Shown: in pieces, positions 19,077-31,960 of the stretch
Position numbering within the stretch: position 1 is the first letter of the stretch
Layout of the letters: each line of letters starts with the position of its first letter
Assembly: GCA_035772405.1 (NCBI GenBank)
Contig: JAYKKM010000149.1
Location: forward strand, 5,614,001 to 5,678,000
Reading direction: 5' to 3'
Source: Chrysogorgia sp. JL179-B06
Lineage: Eukaryota > Cnidaria > Anthozoa > Scleralcyonacea > Chrysogorgiidae
Length of the DNA: 64,000 nt
Notes under the pieces: model-generated
The model's input: only the letters and a program-made list of their open reading frames with translations
What the model was told of the DNA's origin: nothing
Databases searched by the model: none
Position numbers and translations under genes: made by a program

Positions 19077-21058
19077 CTATTGTTCTACAAAATCATGATC
19101 ACAGTTAAGACCTCCCCGATTTGTCAACAAAGCACCAATCCAAAAATTCTCGCATTCTCTAAGACTGTCATGCCTCTGATCAATCAACATAAATTTTAAT
19201 GCCGAATGATCAACACCATGACAGTCCAAAAAGTGATTTACAATACTGCAAGTTCTTCGTTTATGCTTTATGTGCGATTTGTAATTTGCAAGTCGGCTCT
19301 TAAAATTGACAGTATAGAACCTATCCCCTGCAAACCACAAGCCACACATTCTGCGAGATATACCACATTAGCCGAACTACATGAAAGGGATTTCCTGATC
19401 TTGTAAACTTTCCCAGTATTGGCTGAACGAAAAGTGCTTCCGGTAATAAGAAAGTTATTACAGCAATCACAACGCTCAGCTGAACACTTATAACAGCCCA
19501 GCGTATCTTGATTATTGGTGTTCTTATACGGATTAGAAGGTGCTAAAAGCTCTTTTAAATTAGCATTCCGTTTATACGTAAACCGAATCGCCTTTTCAGG
19601 TAAAATAGACTTGGCCCGTGTGTCACCCTCAATAATAGATCGATGTTTCTTAACATTTTTTTGAATATCAACCTTCTTTCTACTCTTTCGAGCATCTTCC
19701 CGAGTCTTATCTGCAACTTCCCTAAACTTCTCTTTGACATGTGTTTCATCATGGCCACACTCGATTAAATAACTAATATATTCCTTACTCTTAACCTTAA
19801 AATCATCCTCATTAGAACATATCCTACGTAATCTCAAAGCTACACCCTTGGCAATACCACGTATTTGCGAACCAGGATGACACGAATTTGCATTAAGATA
19901 TATATGTGGGTCAGTAGGCTTACTATACACCGATGTTTTCAAACAATTATTAGATATGGAAATAGAAAGATCCAAAAAATGCAAAAAACTACCCCCAACA
20001 TCCATTGCATGTAAATTGTAAATAAGAATCAAATGAATTCAAAGTACTAAAAAATTAATTAACCGCAACACTGTACCACGCCAAAGCACAAACGTGTCAT
20101 CCCGAAATCTAAACCAAGATCTCAACTCAGGATACATATCCTTAGATTCCAGCACCTTCTTATCTATATGTTCCGCGACAATATCGGCATAGGAACAGGA
20201 ATTCTTAGGTCCCATAGCTGTACCATTTTTTTGCAACCAAAATTGTCCGAAAAACCGAAAAGCCGAACAATTTCTCTTGAGACAGATTTCTAAAGCCTCG
20301 ATAATACATTCAACAGGTACATCAAACCTATCCGAAAATTCGACTAACTTACGACGTACTCTTTCTACTCCTGTTTCATTATCTATAGATGGGAACATGT
20401 TGACTATATCGAAACTAACCAACAGGTCCCCATCAACAACACCTATTTCATTAAGCTCATCAATTATTTCTAACATGTGTGAAGTATCCCTAACACGGCT
20501 AGAAATAGACTCAACCACAACTTTAGAGTATTTTTCAACGAAAAAAGACAAATTTTCCGTGGGAGTACCACAACCGGATGTAATAACTCTAGCTGGGTTA
20601 TTGGTTTTATGTGTTTTAATTAAGGGATAATTCACACCTGGATGAGCATTACTATTGTTGGTAATATATCTAATCCACTTATCTGACAAACCCTGAGCTT
20701 TCCACTTATCGACCCAATCATTAATCTCTGCAACCGTTTCTAACGTGGGATCTTTATCCAAGACCTCAAAATCACCCCTGTCCATTTGCTCTTTCACTTT
20801 ACATTGATCTAAATCTTTATCCAAAAACACAAAATTATTTCCTTTGTCCTGTAGTCGAGTAACTAGATTACGTTCATCCACAGGTGTAGCTCTGTATTTC
20901 TTCAATATACTTCTTTCATCTGATGGTAGGTTATCCTTCACGTTTTTAAAAACGGGTTTCTTGAATAAATCTTGCTCTACGCGTTCCAAAAATACTGGCA
21001 CCCCAGCCAGTGGGGGATCCTTTGTCGATTTCTCATAGGGAGCATCCAAACAGCCCAC
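19077..21058 (-). pseudogene. Penelope-like reverse transcriptase with C-terminal GIY-YIG
   Basis: Two long frames with a short gap. 21058-20039 holds the RT: VTRLQDKGNNFVFLDKD, YPLIKTHKTNNPARVITSG, FDIVNMFPSI (motif A), GTAMGPKNSCSYADI and FRFRDDTFVLW (catalytic Asp pair). 20032-19268 continues with FLDLSISI, YSKPTDPHIYLNANSCHPGS, a Cys-rich linker (GCYKCSAERCDCC) and the start of a GIY-YIG endonuclease (NVVYLAECVACG ... GIGS). The domain end is read in another frame down to stop at 19077. Two frameshifts, near 20035 and 19320, are the only obvious breaks. Confidence 0.85.
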
Positions 21059-21206
21059 TTCCCATGTCCTGCCAACATCCTGAGAGGAATGGAAAAACGA
21101 TCGCCATCTCGCTTTTCTTTTAAATGCTAACCAACCTTGTTGTAAATCATTCTAGTCCACGCTAACCGGTGTAGGAACAAACGAAAGAGTAGAAAGAAGG
21201 TCGAGG

Positions 21207-21842
21207 GTGGGTATTGCGTGTTTAGTGTTAAATATAATCCCAGAGCGCCTGATATTCAAAAAATTTTTTAAGAAACATCGATCTATTATTCAGGGTGACA
21301 CACGGGCCAAGTCTATTTTACCTGAAAAGGCGATTCGGTTTACGTATAAACGGAATGCTAATTTAAAAGAGCTTTTAGCACCTTCTAATCCGTATAAGAA
21401 CACCAATAATCAAGATGCGCTGGGCTGTTATAAGTGTTCAGCTAAGCGTTGTGATTGCTGTAATAACTTTCTTATTACCGGTAGCACTTTTCGTTCAGCC
21501 AATACTGGGAAAGTTTACAAGATCAGGAAATCCCTTTCATGTAGTTCGGCTAATGTGGTATATCTCGCAGAATGTGTGGCTTGTGGTTTGCAGGGGATAG
21601 GTTCTACTGTCAATTTTAAGAGCCGACTTGCAAATTACAAATCGCACATAAAGCATAAACGAAGAACTTGCAGCACTGTAAATCACTTTTTGGACTGTCA
21701 TGGTGTTGATCATTCGGCATTAAAATTTATGTTGATTGATCAGAGGCATGACAGTCTTAGAGAATGCGAGAATTTTTGGATTGGTGCTTTGTTGACAAAT
21801 CGGGGAGGTCTTAACTGTGTTCATGATTTTGTACAACAATAG
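21207..21842 (+). pseudogene. 5'-truncated inverted copy of the Penelope GIY-YIG region
   Basis: Open from 21207 to TAG at 21840-21842. From HRSIIQGDTRAKSILPEKA on it matches the C-terminal part of element 1 almost residue for residue, and it keeps the GIY-YIG domain in one frame (ANVVYLAECVACG, GIGSTVNFKSRLANYKSHI, ECENFWIGALLTNRGG). It lacks the RT. It forms the right arm of the inverted repeat. Confidence 0.8.
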
Positions 21843-21960
21843 TTTTCTTTATACTGTTTAGTATACCATTGTTGGTATTTGTTCTATTTACGCATATTTA
21901 TTAGCTAGTTTAATTTATTCAATTTTATGTCTATATATAAAGCAACTTTAAGATTGTATT

Positions 21961-22003
21961 TCATTTTCTGACGAAGGCTGTCACATGCAGTCGAAAATTT
22001 ATT
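21961..22003 (+). ncRNA. Hammerhead-ribozyme-like core in the Penelope arm
   Basis: CTGACGA (21968-21974), a 5-bp stem II GGCTG/CAGTC (one G-T pair) with a 7-base loop, then GAAA (21993-21996), followed by a potential 5-bp stem III AATTT/AAATT. The base after stem III is G, which is not a good cleavage-site base, and stem I is weak. The left arm (18925-18950, minus) has the same core with a 6-bp stem II. Hammerhead motifs are known in Penelope-like elements; this copy is probably degenerate. Confidence 0.4.
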
Positions 22004-22095
22004 AAATTGGTTTATAGTTGGTTTTGGGTCGTGGCCTGTTATTTTGTAATCTATAGATGTTGAATTGGCCGATGCGGGTTTTGCTCTTTGTCGTT

Positions 22096-22569
<474 letters not shown>

Positions 22570-22802
22570 GTTTTGGGTGAATCGTTTGAATCGGACAATA
22601 TTTGGATTTTGAGCGAAGGAGGTCATTGGCGAGTGGTGATCTGACGAACTATAAATGGGTTTTTACGAAGGTTATACACGTTTGCGTAATATTATGGGCA
22701 CGTGCGTTATGTATTTAGACTCGCTAATTCCATATCTGTTTTCAGAATGGAAATCGAGTAAATATTGGCCGAGTTAACGTCTAAAATCTTATAGACAGAG
22801 AA

Positions 22803-22945
22803 CTACAAATACAAATACGCGATCTTGGCACTTCGGACCATGGATGGGAAAAGAAACTCTAGGGGTGGGGTGGGGTGGGTGTGGGAGAAGTGGTAGAAAA
22901 GGCGAGCGAGGGGATTATTGCGGATTCGTATTTGTAGTAGTGTAT
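22803..22945. repeat. Small MITE-like element with imperfect terminal inverted repeats
   Basis: Begins CTACAAATACAAATACGC and ends with its inverted counterpart GCGGATTCGTATTTGTAG. A related sequence in opposite orientation lies at 28826-28925, and related end sequences (GAGGGGTTGTTGCGTA) occur near 48730 and 56805. Confidence 0.55.
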
Positions 22946-25065
22946 ACTCAGTGTATAGATCATAGAAAATGCTTGAGTATGATGAAAGCAGGTACATGAT
23001 CTGCAAGGTAATAGATTGAACACATTATAGATAATTTATCGCAATATACAAATGCTAAGGTAACTTAAAGGTAATTTAAACGAACTTGTGTCCATCAAAT
23101 AATTAGAGACATATGTTTTGTCTTAAAATAAAAAAATGACCAAACCGACTCATGTGCGTGAGTGATAACAGGCTAGTACAGTTCCACTAAACCAATAAAC
23201 CTATCTCATTGACGATTTTAAAATAATTTCTTCTTGCTCTTTTGAGTCTGAACTTCTTCTACGCGAAAGCTTACTCATTATTCGCAATCTTAGACCTTCT
23301 CTAAATGGCAATATTGGTTCTGTGCCATTCTTTCTTTTATAATCTTACTTTTTGTCTGTTACTTTTATTATAGTAACTCTCTCTGATTGGTTATTGCATG
23401 CATATTTTATGATAACTCTGTAATTATATATTTATTCTCATTGCACTCATGTAAATTATTCTCTGAAGATGTGGTGATAATAACAACGAAACGTTAGAAC
23501 TTTATTAAATATTATGATTTTACCGGCGTGTCCGAATCATGAATGGCTTTTATGAAAATAATATGCTGGGCTTTGATATTTATAATTAGATTACGCTTCC
23601 CGCCTGATCATTCAATAGCTGTAGTCCTTACCTTTTCTGTACCTGAAATTACACCCTGACATGGGCGGAACAGTGCATCGATTGCAATAAACCAGGTCAT
23701 CATGCTAGTGTAAGCGTAAATTAAACTGCTGATGAAAGTAGAAGGCTCTTAACGCGTCGTATGAGGACCTCCTCTATGGCCAATTGCAAGTCAGTTGTTA
23801 ACCAGCCCATGTAGCAGCAATCACTCCTCCGCACAACGTGCAGGCCATATTGAAGGCTGTTGTACGCTTCTGCATGTTATTCTTAATCACAACAAAAATC
23901 ACAACAGATGAGGCTCGACCGCGATTAAGCCGATGTTTTTAATCGTCCAGAATAAAATTCACGTTCAACCGTCGCTATTTTGATAGAAAAAATGTCACGG
24001 AGTCTGGGACCGAAGCAGCAGTCTAGTGACGTTACACGTTAGAGTCGTCAATAATATCGATATGTTTTTTATGGTTCTTGAATGCTTACCTGTGAAAATA
24101 TTACTGATGTTTGAGTAAGAGTCAACTTCCTCCTCTGAAAACGAGATCAGTAATGATTTTTTCATATCTATAATCTATGCAGACGTATCTAACGTGTAAC
24201 GTCAAAGAGGAAATTTGACCGCGCAACGAGGTGGTCCAAAATTAGTGAAATTTTTCCACTTTTATATAAGCACCATAAGATTCATGCAGCACATCACGAA
24301 GTACCAAAATGGATCATAAAAACAGAGTAAAATATTTCGTTTCATAGGCACTTTAAAAAGGAAGGACATACTCCTTGGGTGTCATCCATGCTAGTCATTG
24401 ACAAAAGAAAACAAAAAACAGAGCACAAAAGGAAATCCGAATTGCGCCATCGAAAGGAAAAATTAGAGTTTGCATCGATCCTCGAGCTGTGTGGATACTA
24501 GAAACATCCCCTAGATCCTGCTGGGTCTTGGCTGAGCTGGTTTATAGGCCACCTGCTAATAACCTGTTTGTTATTTATACTGCTCAAATAATATTTGAGT
24601 TAGTTTGAGTTTTAGTTTGAGTTTAAGTTTGAGTTAGTCAATAGTACCGAGTGTGGTAATCTGATGTGGAGCTTGCTGGGATTTTGGTTGAGCTGCGTGC
24701 GAGAATGTCGAAAAGTGCAATTTTCAACAAAATCGGCGATGAGCTTGTTTATAAGGTGAAATCCAGTGTTCTGAGGGTTTTTTCTAAATTGTGTTTTTTC
24801 AAAAAGTATATTATTCAAAAATCGCTGACTAACGCAGCACGGCTGCCATCAGTTGGGTCTGGTAGGGTATACAGTTAACGTTGAGACGTCGTATGAAATT
24901 CGCAACTGCATACATGCGCTCCTACCACTATATTCTATACGAATAAAAGTCTGATATTTTTATTCTTGCTTGACGATCCAAAGTAAATCTACCCGGGAAA
25001 TTACATTGTTATTACATTAATATATTGGCATCCACTCAGTGTATAGATCATAGAAAATGCTTGAG
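22946..25065. other. Intergenic, no gene recognised
   Basis: About 2.1 kb without a convincing coding region. A short Penelope 3'-end-like motif (CTGAAGATGTGG ... CGAAACGTT) is at 23464-23504, a TTAA-ended repeat terminus (AGGCACTTTAA) at 24343-24354, and a TTTGAGT-type simple repeat at 24596-24640. Confidence 0.6.
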
Positions 25066-25250
25066 TATGATGAAATGTTTAATGAAGTAAGTTTGCAAAC
25101 ATTTTACAATGTCGTACACAAGAAACTAAGGAGAAAACACAAATAATATTTTACGAACTAAAACTTACAGTAGTTATAACGCTATATGTCTACTTTATTT
25201 TGTAAATTACAATTAATAAAGCAAGCTGCGACATAGTCAAGTAAAAAGTG

Positions 25251-25256
25251 TTTATT
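25251..25256 (-). promoter_or_regulatory. AATAAA polyadenylation signal of the VWA/HYR gene
   Basis: AATAAA lies four bases past the stop codon (25260-25262). A second one is at 25194-25199, which would give a more usual 3' UTR. Confidence 0.45.
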
Positions 25257-25259
25257 ACT

Positions 25260-28200
25260 TCAATAACTTGGGCAAGATTCTACTCGAGAAATAAGATTTG
25301 AATTTGGGCAACATCTTTGTACGGAACTGTTGTAGTAATCTGTACCACAGCAATCGTGGCCAGACTTGTTGTTGTAAATTTCACCGCAACAACAAACTTG
25401 TGTTGCTGAACTGAAAGCAATTCCACGACACAATTCACCTTAAAAAACGAGAAAGAGAACATAGAACTATTACCACCTGTAGTAGTAAAAATGTAGAGTG
25501 CTGCGTAGACAGAATATATAGCAAAGTGAAAAGGTGGTAAACTACCAAGAATTTAGTGACGAAATACTGACGTTTCGAGCAGAGCCCTACATCAGAGTAA
25601 GACGAGATGAAGATCAAAGTAAGACGAGATGAAGGGCTCCGCTCGAAATGTCAGTATTTCGTCACTAAATTCTTGGCAGTTTACCACCTTTTCACTTTGC
25701 TATATTACCACCTCAGCTCTAAATACACGGGATTTTACACTATTGTAATTTCAAACAATCTGAGCATAAAATGTAACCCAAAAACGCATACTAGACTAGC
25801 GTAAGCTGTGCATGTTTTTGTTAAAAATGCATTATCGTAAAAAACAACATCTATTTACAATAATTAAATAAATAAATAGCATTTAAAATAATGTTTCCAT
25901 GTTATTTTTCTGCATTTTCATTTTCATTTCTCCGTGTTTTGATAAGAACGTGATCTATTTAGAATATCAAATTCGACATAATTTAATTATAGGTTTAACC
26001 CAACATCGTACCCAGGGCATTTTGCCTCCACGGCGGAAGGTCGGCGAAATGGCCCTGGGATGGTCACATGACACCCATAATTTCTGGGTGTTTAGATATG
26101 ATAATTTTGTGGTCTTTGTTTCATTTTCTTTGTCTACTTTGTTGACCTGAATAATTGAGAAATATTCAATGCTCTTCAGAGTTGTTCATGTCAGCATTCG
26201 TCGATATAAAATCAGCTAACAAGCTTAATAATCCACCATACATCCATGGTTTCTCTTACAAAAGGTATCAAGAAGCATATATCCAATTTAGCGAAAGCTG
26301 TCACTTCTAATTTTCTGTAAAATTTGAAGACAGCATTCAGATTTAGATGAATAAATTATACTCGGCTGAATTAGTTGAGTTTTACGACAAGCCAATCGCA
26401 TTATAGAATGGACCAGCTGATCCCAAGGCCATTTTTGCCGACCTTGCACCGTGGAGGCAAAATGCCCTGGGAACGAGGTTGGGTTTAACCATAATCTATT
26501 TTCGGCTACATAAGGCACGGTTTCATGGACATGGATATCAACTGTATTATTATCAACTACTGTAATATATTAACACGTTATACATGCCATTATCGACTAC
26601 TGTAATACTGAAATATTTTGCCACAAAAATTCTGATCGTGAAAACTTCCATCGCCATCTACATGGTTTTAGTCCTTGGAATATTTCTTGTGTTATTTTGC
26701 CTTGAACGGCTTAATTTTAAGTTCAAAACGCTCAAGATCCTTTCAGCTTATTACCGATTACCTATAAGAAAGTCTTTTGAATCACTCACCTTTCACTTCT
26801 AAATTCACAGGACACACAACGTCCACACCACCTCTAAGTTTAAATATATAGGTAATGATGTGTTTTCCAACTGAAAATCGATAAGGTGAGATCAGAGGTG
26901 GATCAACAATTACTTTTTCTTCTTCTGCTGCACGGCCACTCCAACATTTATAGCGAGGTTTCAGCCAACTAACCAGTGCTTTCGAATCACCAGGCTTGAC
27001 GTAATTTGTTGGCGGTTGGGGCGATTCGCAGGTACATTCACCTTAAAAATAATAGTTTAGATTTGAAACATGTAATGAGCAATATATTTGCCTGATCTAA
27101 ATAAATCGGTAACTGATTTGAATAATTCGAAAATCATTGGTGCTTAACAGGAGGTCGGCACTTATTCTGCAAGGTATTCGATGAGTAGCGGAGTCTTTGT
27201 TTTAATTTCTTTCCGATCTATGTTATTCGTTGTTTAAAATAGGACGAAGATCAACATTATAGATTAATATATATTAACAACATTAATATTTTTACACACA
27301 ATCAGTACATCGAGCCACCTGAAGGGTGTTCGGACGTATTCGGTTAAGCTAATCAACCGGTTGCTTAGGACAGGTCATCTAACGCGGCCCAATGTACTTC
27401 GTGAGTGCACAATGAATTCAAGTTGTAACCAAGATATTTTATTTGTGGAATATGTAGGCAAACTTCGTTCGTCTGGTGACGTATTTGTCGTCTGATGACG
27501 TCACATTTTTCATCATTTTTATCATTATGCTACATTTGTCATGTAAACCTAAATTACTTTCTACAAAAAGAACGAATGGATTTGTTGATAAATTAAATCA
27601 AAGGCAGTCTGTGGCTAACTCGTGGATGTGCATGATTTTTATATTTTTAGAAAAATATCCTTCAACAGTTTGTGACCGTCGTTACTTCTGCTGAATACAA
27701 TTATACAGGGAACGGGCAGAGTTGCAGACCATTGATATTTACTCTTAATAAATACTGAAGGTCTAAATTCACTAAAGAAATGCAGGATTGGCACCTTTAC
27801 AATGATCAAATTAGTACACGAATAAAATCTTCGCTAAATTTTACTTGCTTAAATTTTAATCGCATGTGAAAAAAATAAGTACTTAAAAACCTTTAAAGAT
27901 CATAGGGATTTTTATTTTTCGGTAACGTCATCATGACGTCATCATATGACATTACCAACCGAAGAATTTTTCCCACATATACACATACAGACAGTCTTGA
28001 TGGATTCTTAAATCTGTGAAATTCTATGGCAAATTTGTTAATTCTAAGCTTCCTTAGCAACGAATAGAAGTCTTCAAATCGAAATACATCCGAACACCCT
28101 TTTGTAGAAAATGAAACAAAATGAACAATTATGAGATAGAACGCATTGCTATTGTCTCACAACGGCACACAGTGTATCAGAAACTTTAACTTACTTCATC

Positions 28201-31200
28201 CAATAGGAAGAACGTACCTGGTTTAGTGCACGAACTTGCCACCAGTCTCCCAAGAATATTATTCATGTCTTTGAAGTCGGCTTCAACCGTATATTCAAGC
28301 GAGGTTGCAATTTCCTCCAATACGTTTAAAAATTTCTTTCTGGAAGGTCCAACGCCAGCAGCAATAACAAGAACATCCTTTTTTTTCAGAAATCCAGCAT
28401 TTCTTATGGCATCCTCCTTTGCGGTCCATTTTCCGCGTGGTTCGCCATCCGTTATCACGATGACAACATCATCAATTTCCGGTCTATTATTTTCTGGACT
28501 TTGTTTAGGAAAAATCTATTTTTGCAAAAAATAGTTGTCAATATTCACTTTTTATATACGTTTGCTGATATGATAAGGTTTTTAATTTGTTCACCAACTT
28601 ACACAGATTTCTTGATCAGTTGTTTTACTTTGATATTCCTAGTATACTATAAGTACACAATAGACGTGTGACTTAACAAATGTTTAGCTCGAAGGTGGCC
28701 GTGTCGAAGGTATATCAAAGGCGCCGCAGACCATACGACCAATGTGTGACCACAGAACACAGCTAAGATATAAGTGTTGATTTTACTGTAGGAGGAAACC
28801 CTCTAAGCACGGGAGAGATCAACTAATAACTAGAAATACGAATGCGCAATAATCCCCTCGCTCGTTTTTCTACCTTCCAAGAGTTTCATCACACCCGCTG
28901 CCGGAGTTTCCCCATCCATGGTCCCCAGACCTCGCACGCAATGTATTAATTTGTTGATCACAATTTGCAAAAGGCCGTAGAAATTAATTTTTTTAGTTAT
29001 ACAGATTTGGAATTACCGAGTCTAAATTCACAACATATACATGTACGTGTCTATTATATTATGAGAACATGCATATCCTTCATAAAAACCTGTTATGTAC
29101 TTAAAAATTAATCGGCCATCTTTCTGCCGTTTTTCTCCCCCAACGAATATTGGGGAATTATCACTCAAAAGGCGTTACCAGATGGTCAACCATCTATGTA
29201 CTCACCCCATTCGAGAGGGCTTGACTCGCCCTTACAGCACACCCCACCCGTGCTCCCTTGGTACTTTGCGGGGCTTCTTGTTTTTATTTACAATTTATAT
29301 AATTCGTTATAATTCTCTGTTATAATTCAATAATATAATGGTAATGGTCTTATTAACAGGCACAACAGACGTGTGTCTTTACAAATTGTTTAGCTCGAAC
29401 GTGGCCGAGTCGAAGGTATGTCAAAGGCGCCGCAGGCTGCTACCATACGACCCATGTCTAACCGCGAAGCACAGCTAAGATCTAAGTGTTGATTTTACTG
29501 AGGGAGGAAAAACGGAGACCCCGGAGGAAAACCCTCGAAGCACGGATATTTCTTAATAACGTAAGGGAAGTTGACAGGGCGGGTTAGGATAAATAAGTTA
29601 GGGAAACTAATGATGATAAAACTCTGTAAAAATAAATAACTAAGGTTAGTTGATTGGGGTACTGGGTACTGAATGTAATAGAATAAATTGTCGACGTTGT
29701 AAAGCGCATCTGATCATATACACATGCTAATTTGCGCTATATAAATAGTAAACATTATTATTATTATTAACGTACCTTATCATTTGCTATCTCTAATGCC
29801 AGATCTGTTCTTGTGGTGTCACCACTGACTTCATTCCATTTTAAGCTATCGATATATGCTGCCAGTTCATTTTTGTCGTATATGTCTCCAAAGTTCAATA
29901 AAATTTTGGTTCTATCCTTTTGACTGAAAATTGTCAAAGCAACTTGTGTACCATCACGACCAACATTTAACGTTGTATCTTTAACGAGGCTTTTTAGAAA
30001 TGGCTTAACATCGTGAGTAAAGGATGATCTTCCAATGCTATACGACATATCAACTACCAACAGGAGATCTTTTGTACATTCAGCTAAAAAAAGTATTGAA
30101 AAGTATATTCTGTATTAAAATATAACATTAAGAGAACGTTTAGAAATTATAATAGAAATCTAAGGTTTCCGGTTTCTACTAAATTTGTAGTCGCACGGCC
30201 ATTTATTTGTCTATATTACAAGTAATATTAGGCATTTTTATATTGCTTGTTTAATATACCCAAATCTTCTCCCAGCATTATCACCACTATGTACAGAACT
30301 CGTGACTAGGCTCTCGGAAACGGACTCCGTAGCTCAGTGGTCAGCGCACTGCACTGTATAGCATCGCAGGGTCGCGGGTTCAAGCCAGAAGGCGATGTTG
30401 CATTTTTCACAACTGGTCCCGGTTTGGTCTTAAAATATTCTAACACTCGAAATTTTCCTTCATCATAAATCCTTATTTGTCTGGTTGCTATATGATTTTA
30501 GAAATGACAATGAAACGTGTGTGTATTTTTTTGTAGTGTATAAAAGCCGTATAATTAATGTAGCTATAATAAAAATTTCATCACTGCAACAATTTTTTAA
30601 CAATTGTTCATAACTGCTACAATTTCACAACTGCAACAATTTCACAACTGCAACAATTTTATAACTGGAACAATTTTATAACTGGAACAATTTTATAACT
30701 GCAACAATTTTATAACTGTAACACCTCGATCATGTATGTATTCGATCATGTAGAAATTCCCAGTTACTATATGACATCATGAATGAAGTAGACAAACCAA
30801 TATGACATCATGAATGAAGTAGACAAACCAACTACATGCAAAACACGCATTTTTTACCGTCACAAGACGTTTGCAAAAATATATATTTTCAAAAGATACA
30901 ACCTAAAACTCTAAAAATGCGATCATATAGAACAAGGACTTTTCATACATTTTCCTCCAGAGGATGCCGTAGATGGTCTTCCTGGTCTTCCTGTAGATGG
31001 TCTTCCTGCATTGTCAGAAAACCAATCGAATCCTGCAATGAGAAATATTCAATGTTTTTCTTTCGTGTCATTCTTCTTTACGCTTATAAGCGACGAACAA
31101 TCATCGAAAAACATATTCACCGCTTTCTTCTATATTAGGTCTCCAAATTGAAATTTCCTATAATCTTTCAAACGTTTAATCGACATATAGCAGATAATTG

Positions 31201-31292
31201 TATTACCAACCTTCATAAATGCTTGGTTTAGCAAGACTTTGCACTGAAAAGAAAGTAACAACTACCAGGAACAGACCAACATTAATAGACAT
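25260..31292 (-). CDS. Secreted VWA-HYR-galaxin-like protein, six exons
   Basis: Exons (minus): 31292-31211, 31032-30949, 30083-29776, 28515-28218, 27041-26790, 25438-25260; 1203 coding bases, about 400 residues. Every intron is GT-AG and phases match (1,1,0,1,1). Exon 1 gives a signal peptide (MSINVGLFLVVVTFFSVQSL). Exon 2 is a Gly/Arg/Pro/Ser linker. Exons 3-4 form a full VWA domain with MIDAS residues: DMSYS, Thr in GDTTRTD, Asp in VIVITDGEP. Exon 5 is an HYR domain (CESPQ ... SPYRFSVGKHIITYIF ... CPVNLEV). Exon 6 has paired cysteines (VCCCG, HDCCGTDYY, RCCPN) like galaxin repeats. This predicts an extracellular matrix or adhesion protein. The model is assembled by eye; exon 2 and its GTATGA donor are the weakest parts. 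Confidence 0.82.
25517..25704. repeat. Near-perfect palindromic repeat with hammerhead-like core, in intron 5
   Basis: About 90-bp inverted arms starting TATAGCAAAGTGAAAAGG. On the minus strand 25600-25562 reads as a minimal hammerhead: stem I TACT/AGTA, CTGATGT, stem II GGGC/GCTC, GAAA, short stem III AC/GT, and GTC at the cleavage position. One core base departs from the consensus CTGATGA. The opposite arm has TGATGA-like and GAAA parts but other changes. A related copy is at 46393-46507. Confidence 0.55.
25990..26490. repeat. Foldback repeat within intron 5
   Basis: Arms 25990-26062 and 26415-26490 are inverted copies containing CCCAGGGCATTTTGCCTCC and GGTCGGC. The ~350-bp spacer shows no gene. 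The element lies between exons 6 and 5 of the VWA/HYR gene. Confidence 0.7.
28665..28830. repeat. Interspersed repeat, copy 1, intron 3
   Basis: Shares long blocks (GTTTAGCTCGAA, GGCGCCGCAG, CACAGCTAAGAT, GTGTTGATTTTACTG) with 29375-29560 in the same orientation. Both copies lie in the intron that splits the VWA domain. Confidence 0.6.
29375..29770 (+). repeat. SINE- or LINE-tail-like repeat, intron 3
   Basis: The first part is copy 2 of the repeat at 28665. The end carries GTTGTAAAGCGC ... TTTGCGCTATATAAATA followed by (ATT)n, a 3' tail typical of L2/CR1-mobilised elements. It ends 6 bp before exon 3's donor side. Confidence 0.6.
30305..30475 (+). repeat. tRNA-derived SINE, diverged copy, intron 2
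   Basis: tRNA-like head with A box (TAGCTCAGTGG) and B box (GGGTTCAAGCC) followed by GTTGCATTTTTCACAACTGG and the shared body ACTCGAAATTTTCCTTCA. Same family as the array at 59811-61693. Confidence 0.75.
30590..30832. repeat. 18-bp and 32-bp tandem repeats, intron 2
   Basis: About seven copies of an 18-bp unit (CAACAATTTTATAACTGG with variants) at 30590-30722, then two copies of a 32-bp unit containing ATATGACATCATGAATGAAG at 30766-30830. Confidence 0.8.
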
Positions 31293-31299
31293 TGTGAAT

Positions 31300-31960
31300 T
31301 TTCCAATTAGCGAAGTACAAACAAAACTTTAATTCTTCAAATGAGAACTTTCTTTCTTGAAGTCAGGCAACTGAATGAATAACAGTTTCAATATTTGATC
31401 TTTTATACTGTTCCATATTCTCATTAATTCATGAATATTTACTTTTCTGTTTGAGAGTTTATCCGCTTTTGACCGTTAAAAATTGTTGACGGTTATAAAT
31501 GAGTGATGCAGCATTCGAATATAAGTGTTCGTCGAGACATTAAAACCGTTAAATTGTTGTTATCGTTAATATTATGGTTCAATTGCGGCGTCAAGGCCCT
31601 TGATTTCCACTTCTGCAACCGTCATACCAAACAAAGCCTGCTTCAGTAAAAAAAATTACCATTTCGGGAAAAACATTTAATATTTTTTAGCAATGCATGT
31701 GAAATCATTTGATGTTCAAAAATAACGGAAGCAAATTGGTGTCCAAGGAGGATATATACCTACTTATAAAAAGCCTTTTTACTCTCAGACGCCTTCGCTC
31801 GAAAGTTAGACTACCTGGTTTTTCACTATTTCGACCATTCGCCGACCTTTTAGAATGTTTTCTTTGTATTTTAACTATGTGTATCGCATGCTACTTTTAT
31901 ATGCGATAACTTGGTAGAAGGGACATGATGAGGAACAAATGTTTCAGTCAAAATCCAATC
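31300..31960. other. Upstream flank of the VWA/HYR gene, no other gene seen
   Basis: Apart from the TATA/initiator pair, nothing coding is supported here. Confidence 0.5.
31372..31407 (-). promoter_or_regulatory. TATA box and initiator of the VWA/HYR gene
   Basis: On the minus strand GTATAAAAG (TATA at 31407-31400) is followed 35 bp later by an initiator-like TCAGTT (A at 31372). That would give an 80-base 5' UTR before the ATG at 31292. Confidence 0.6.
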
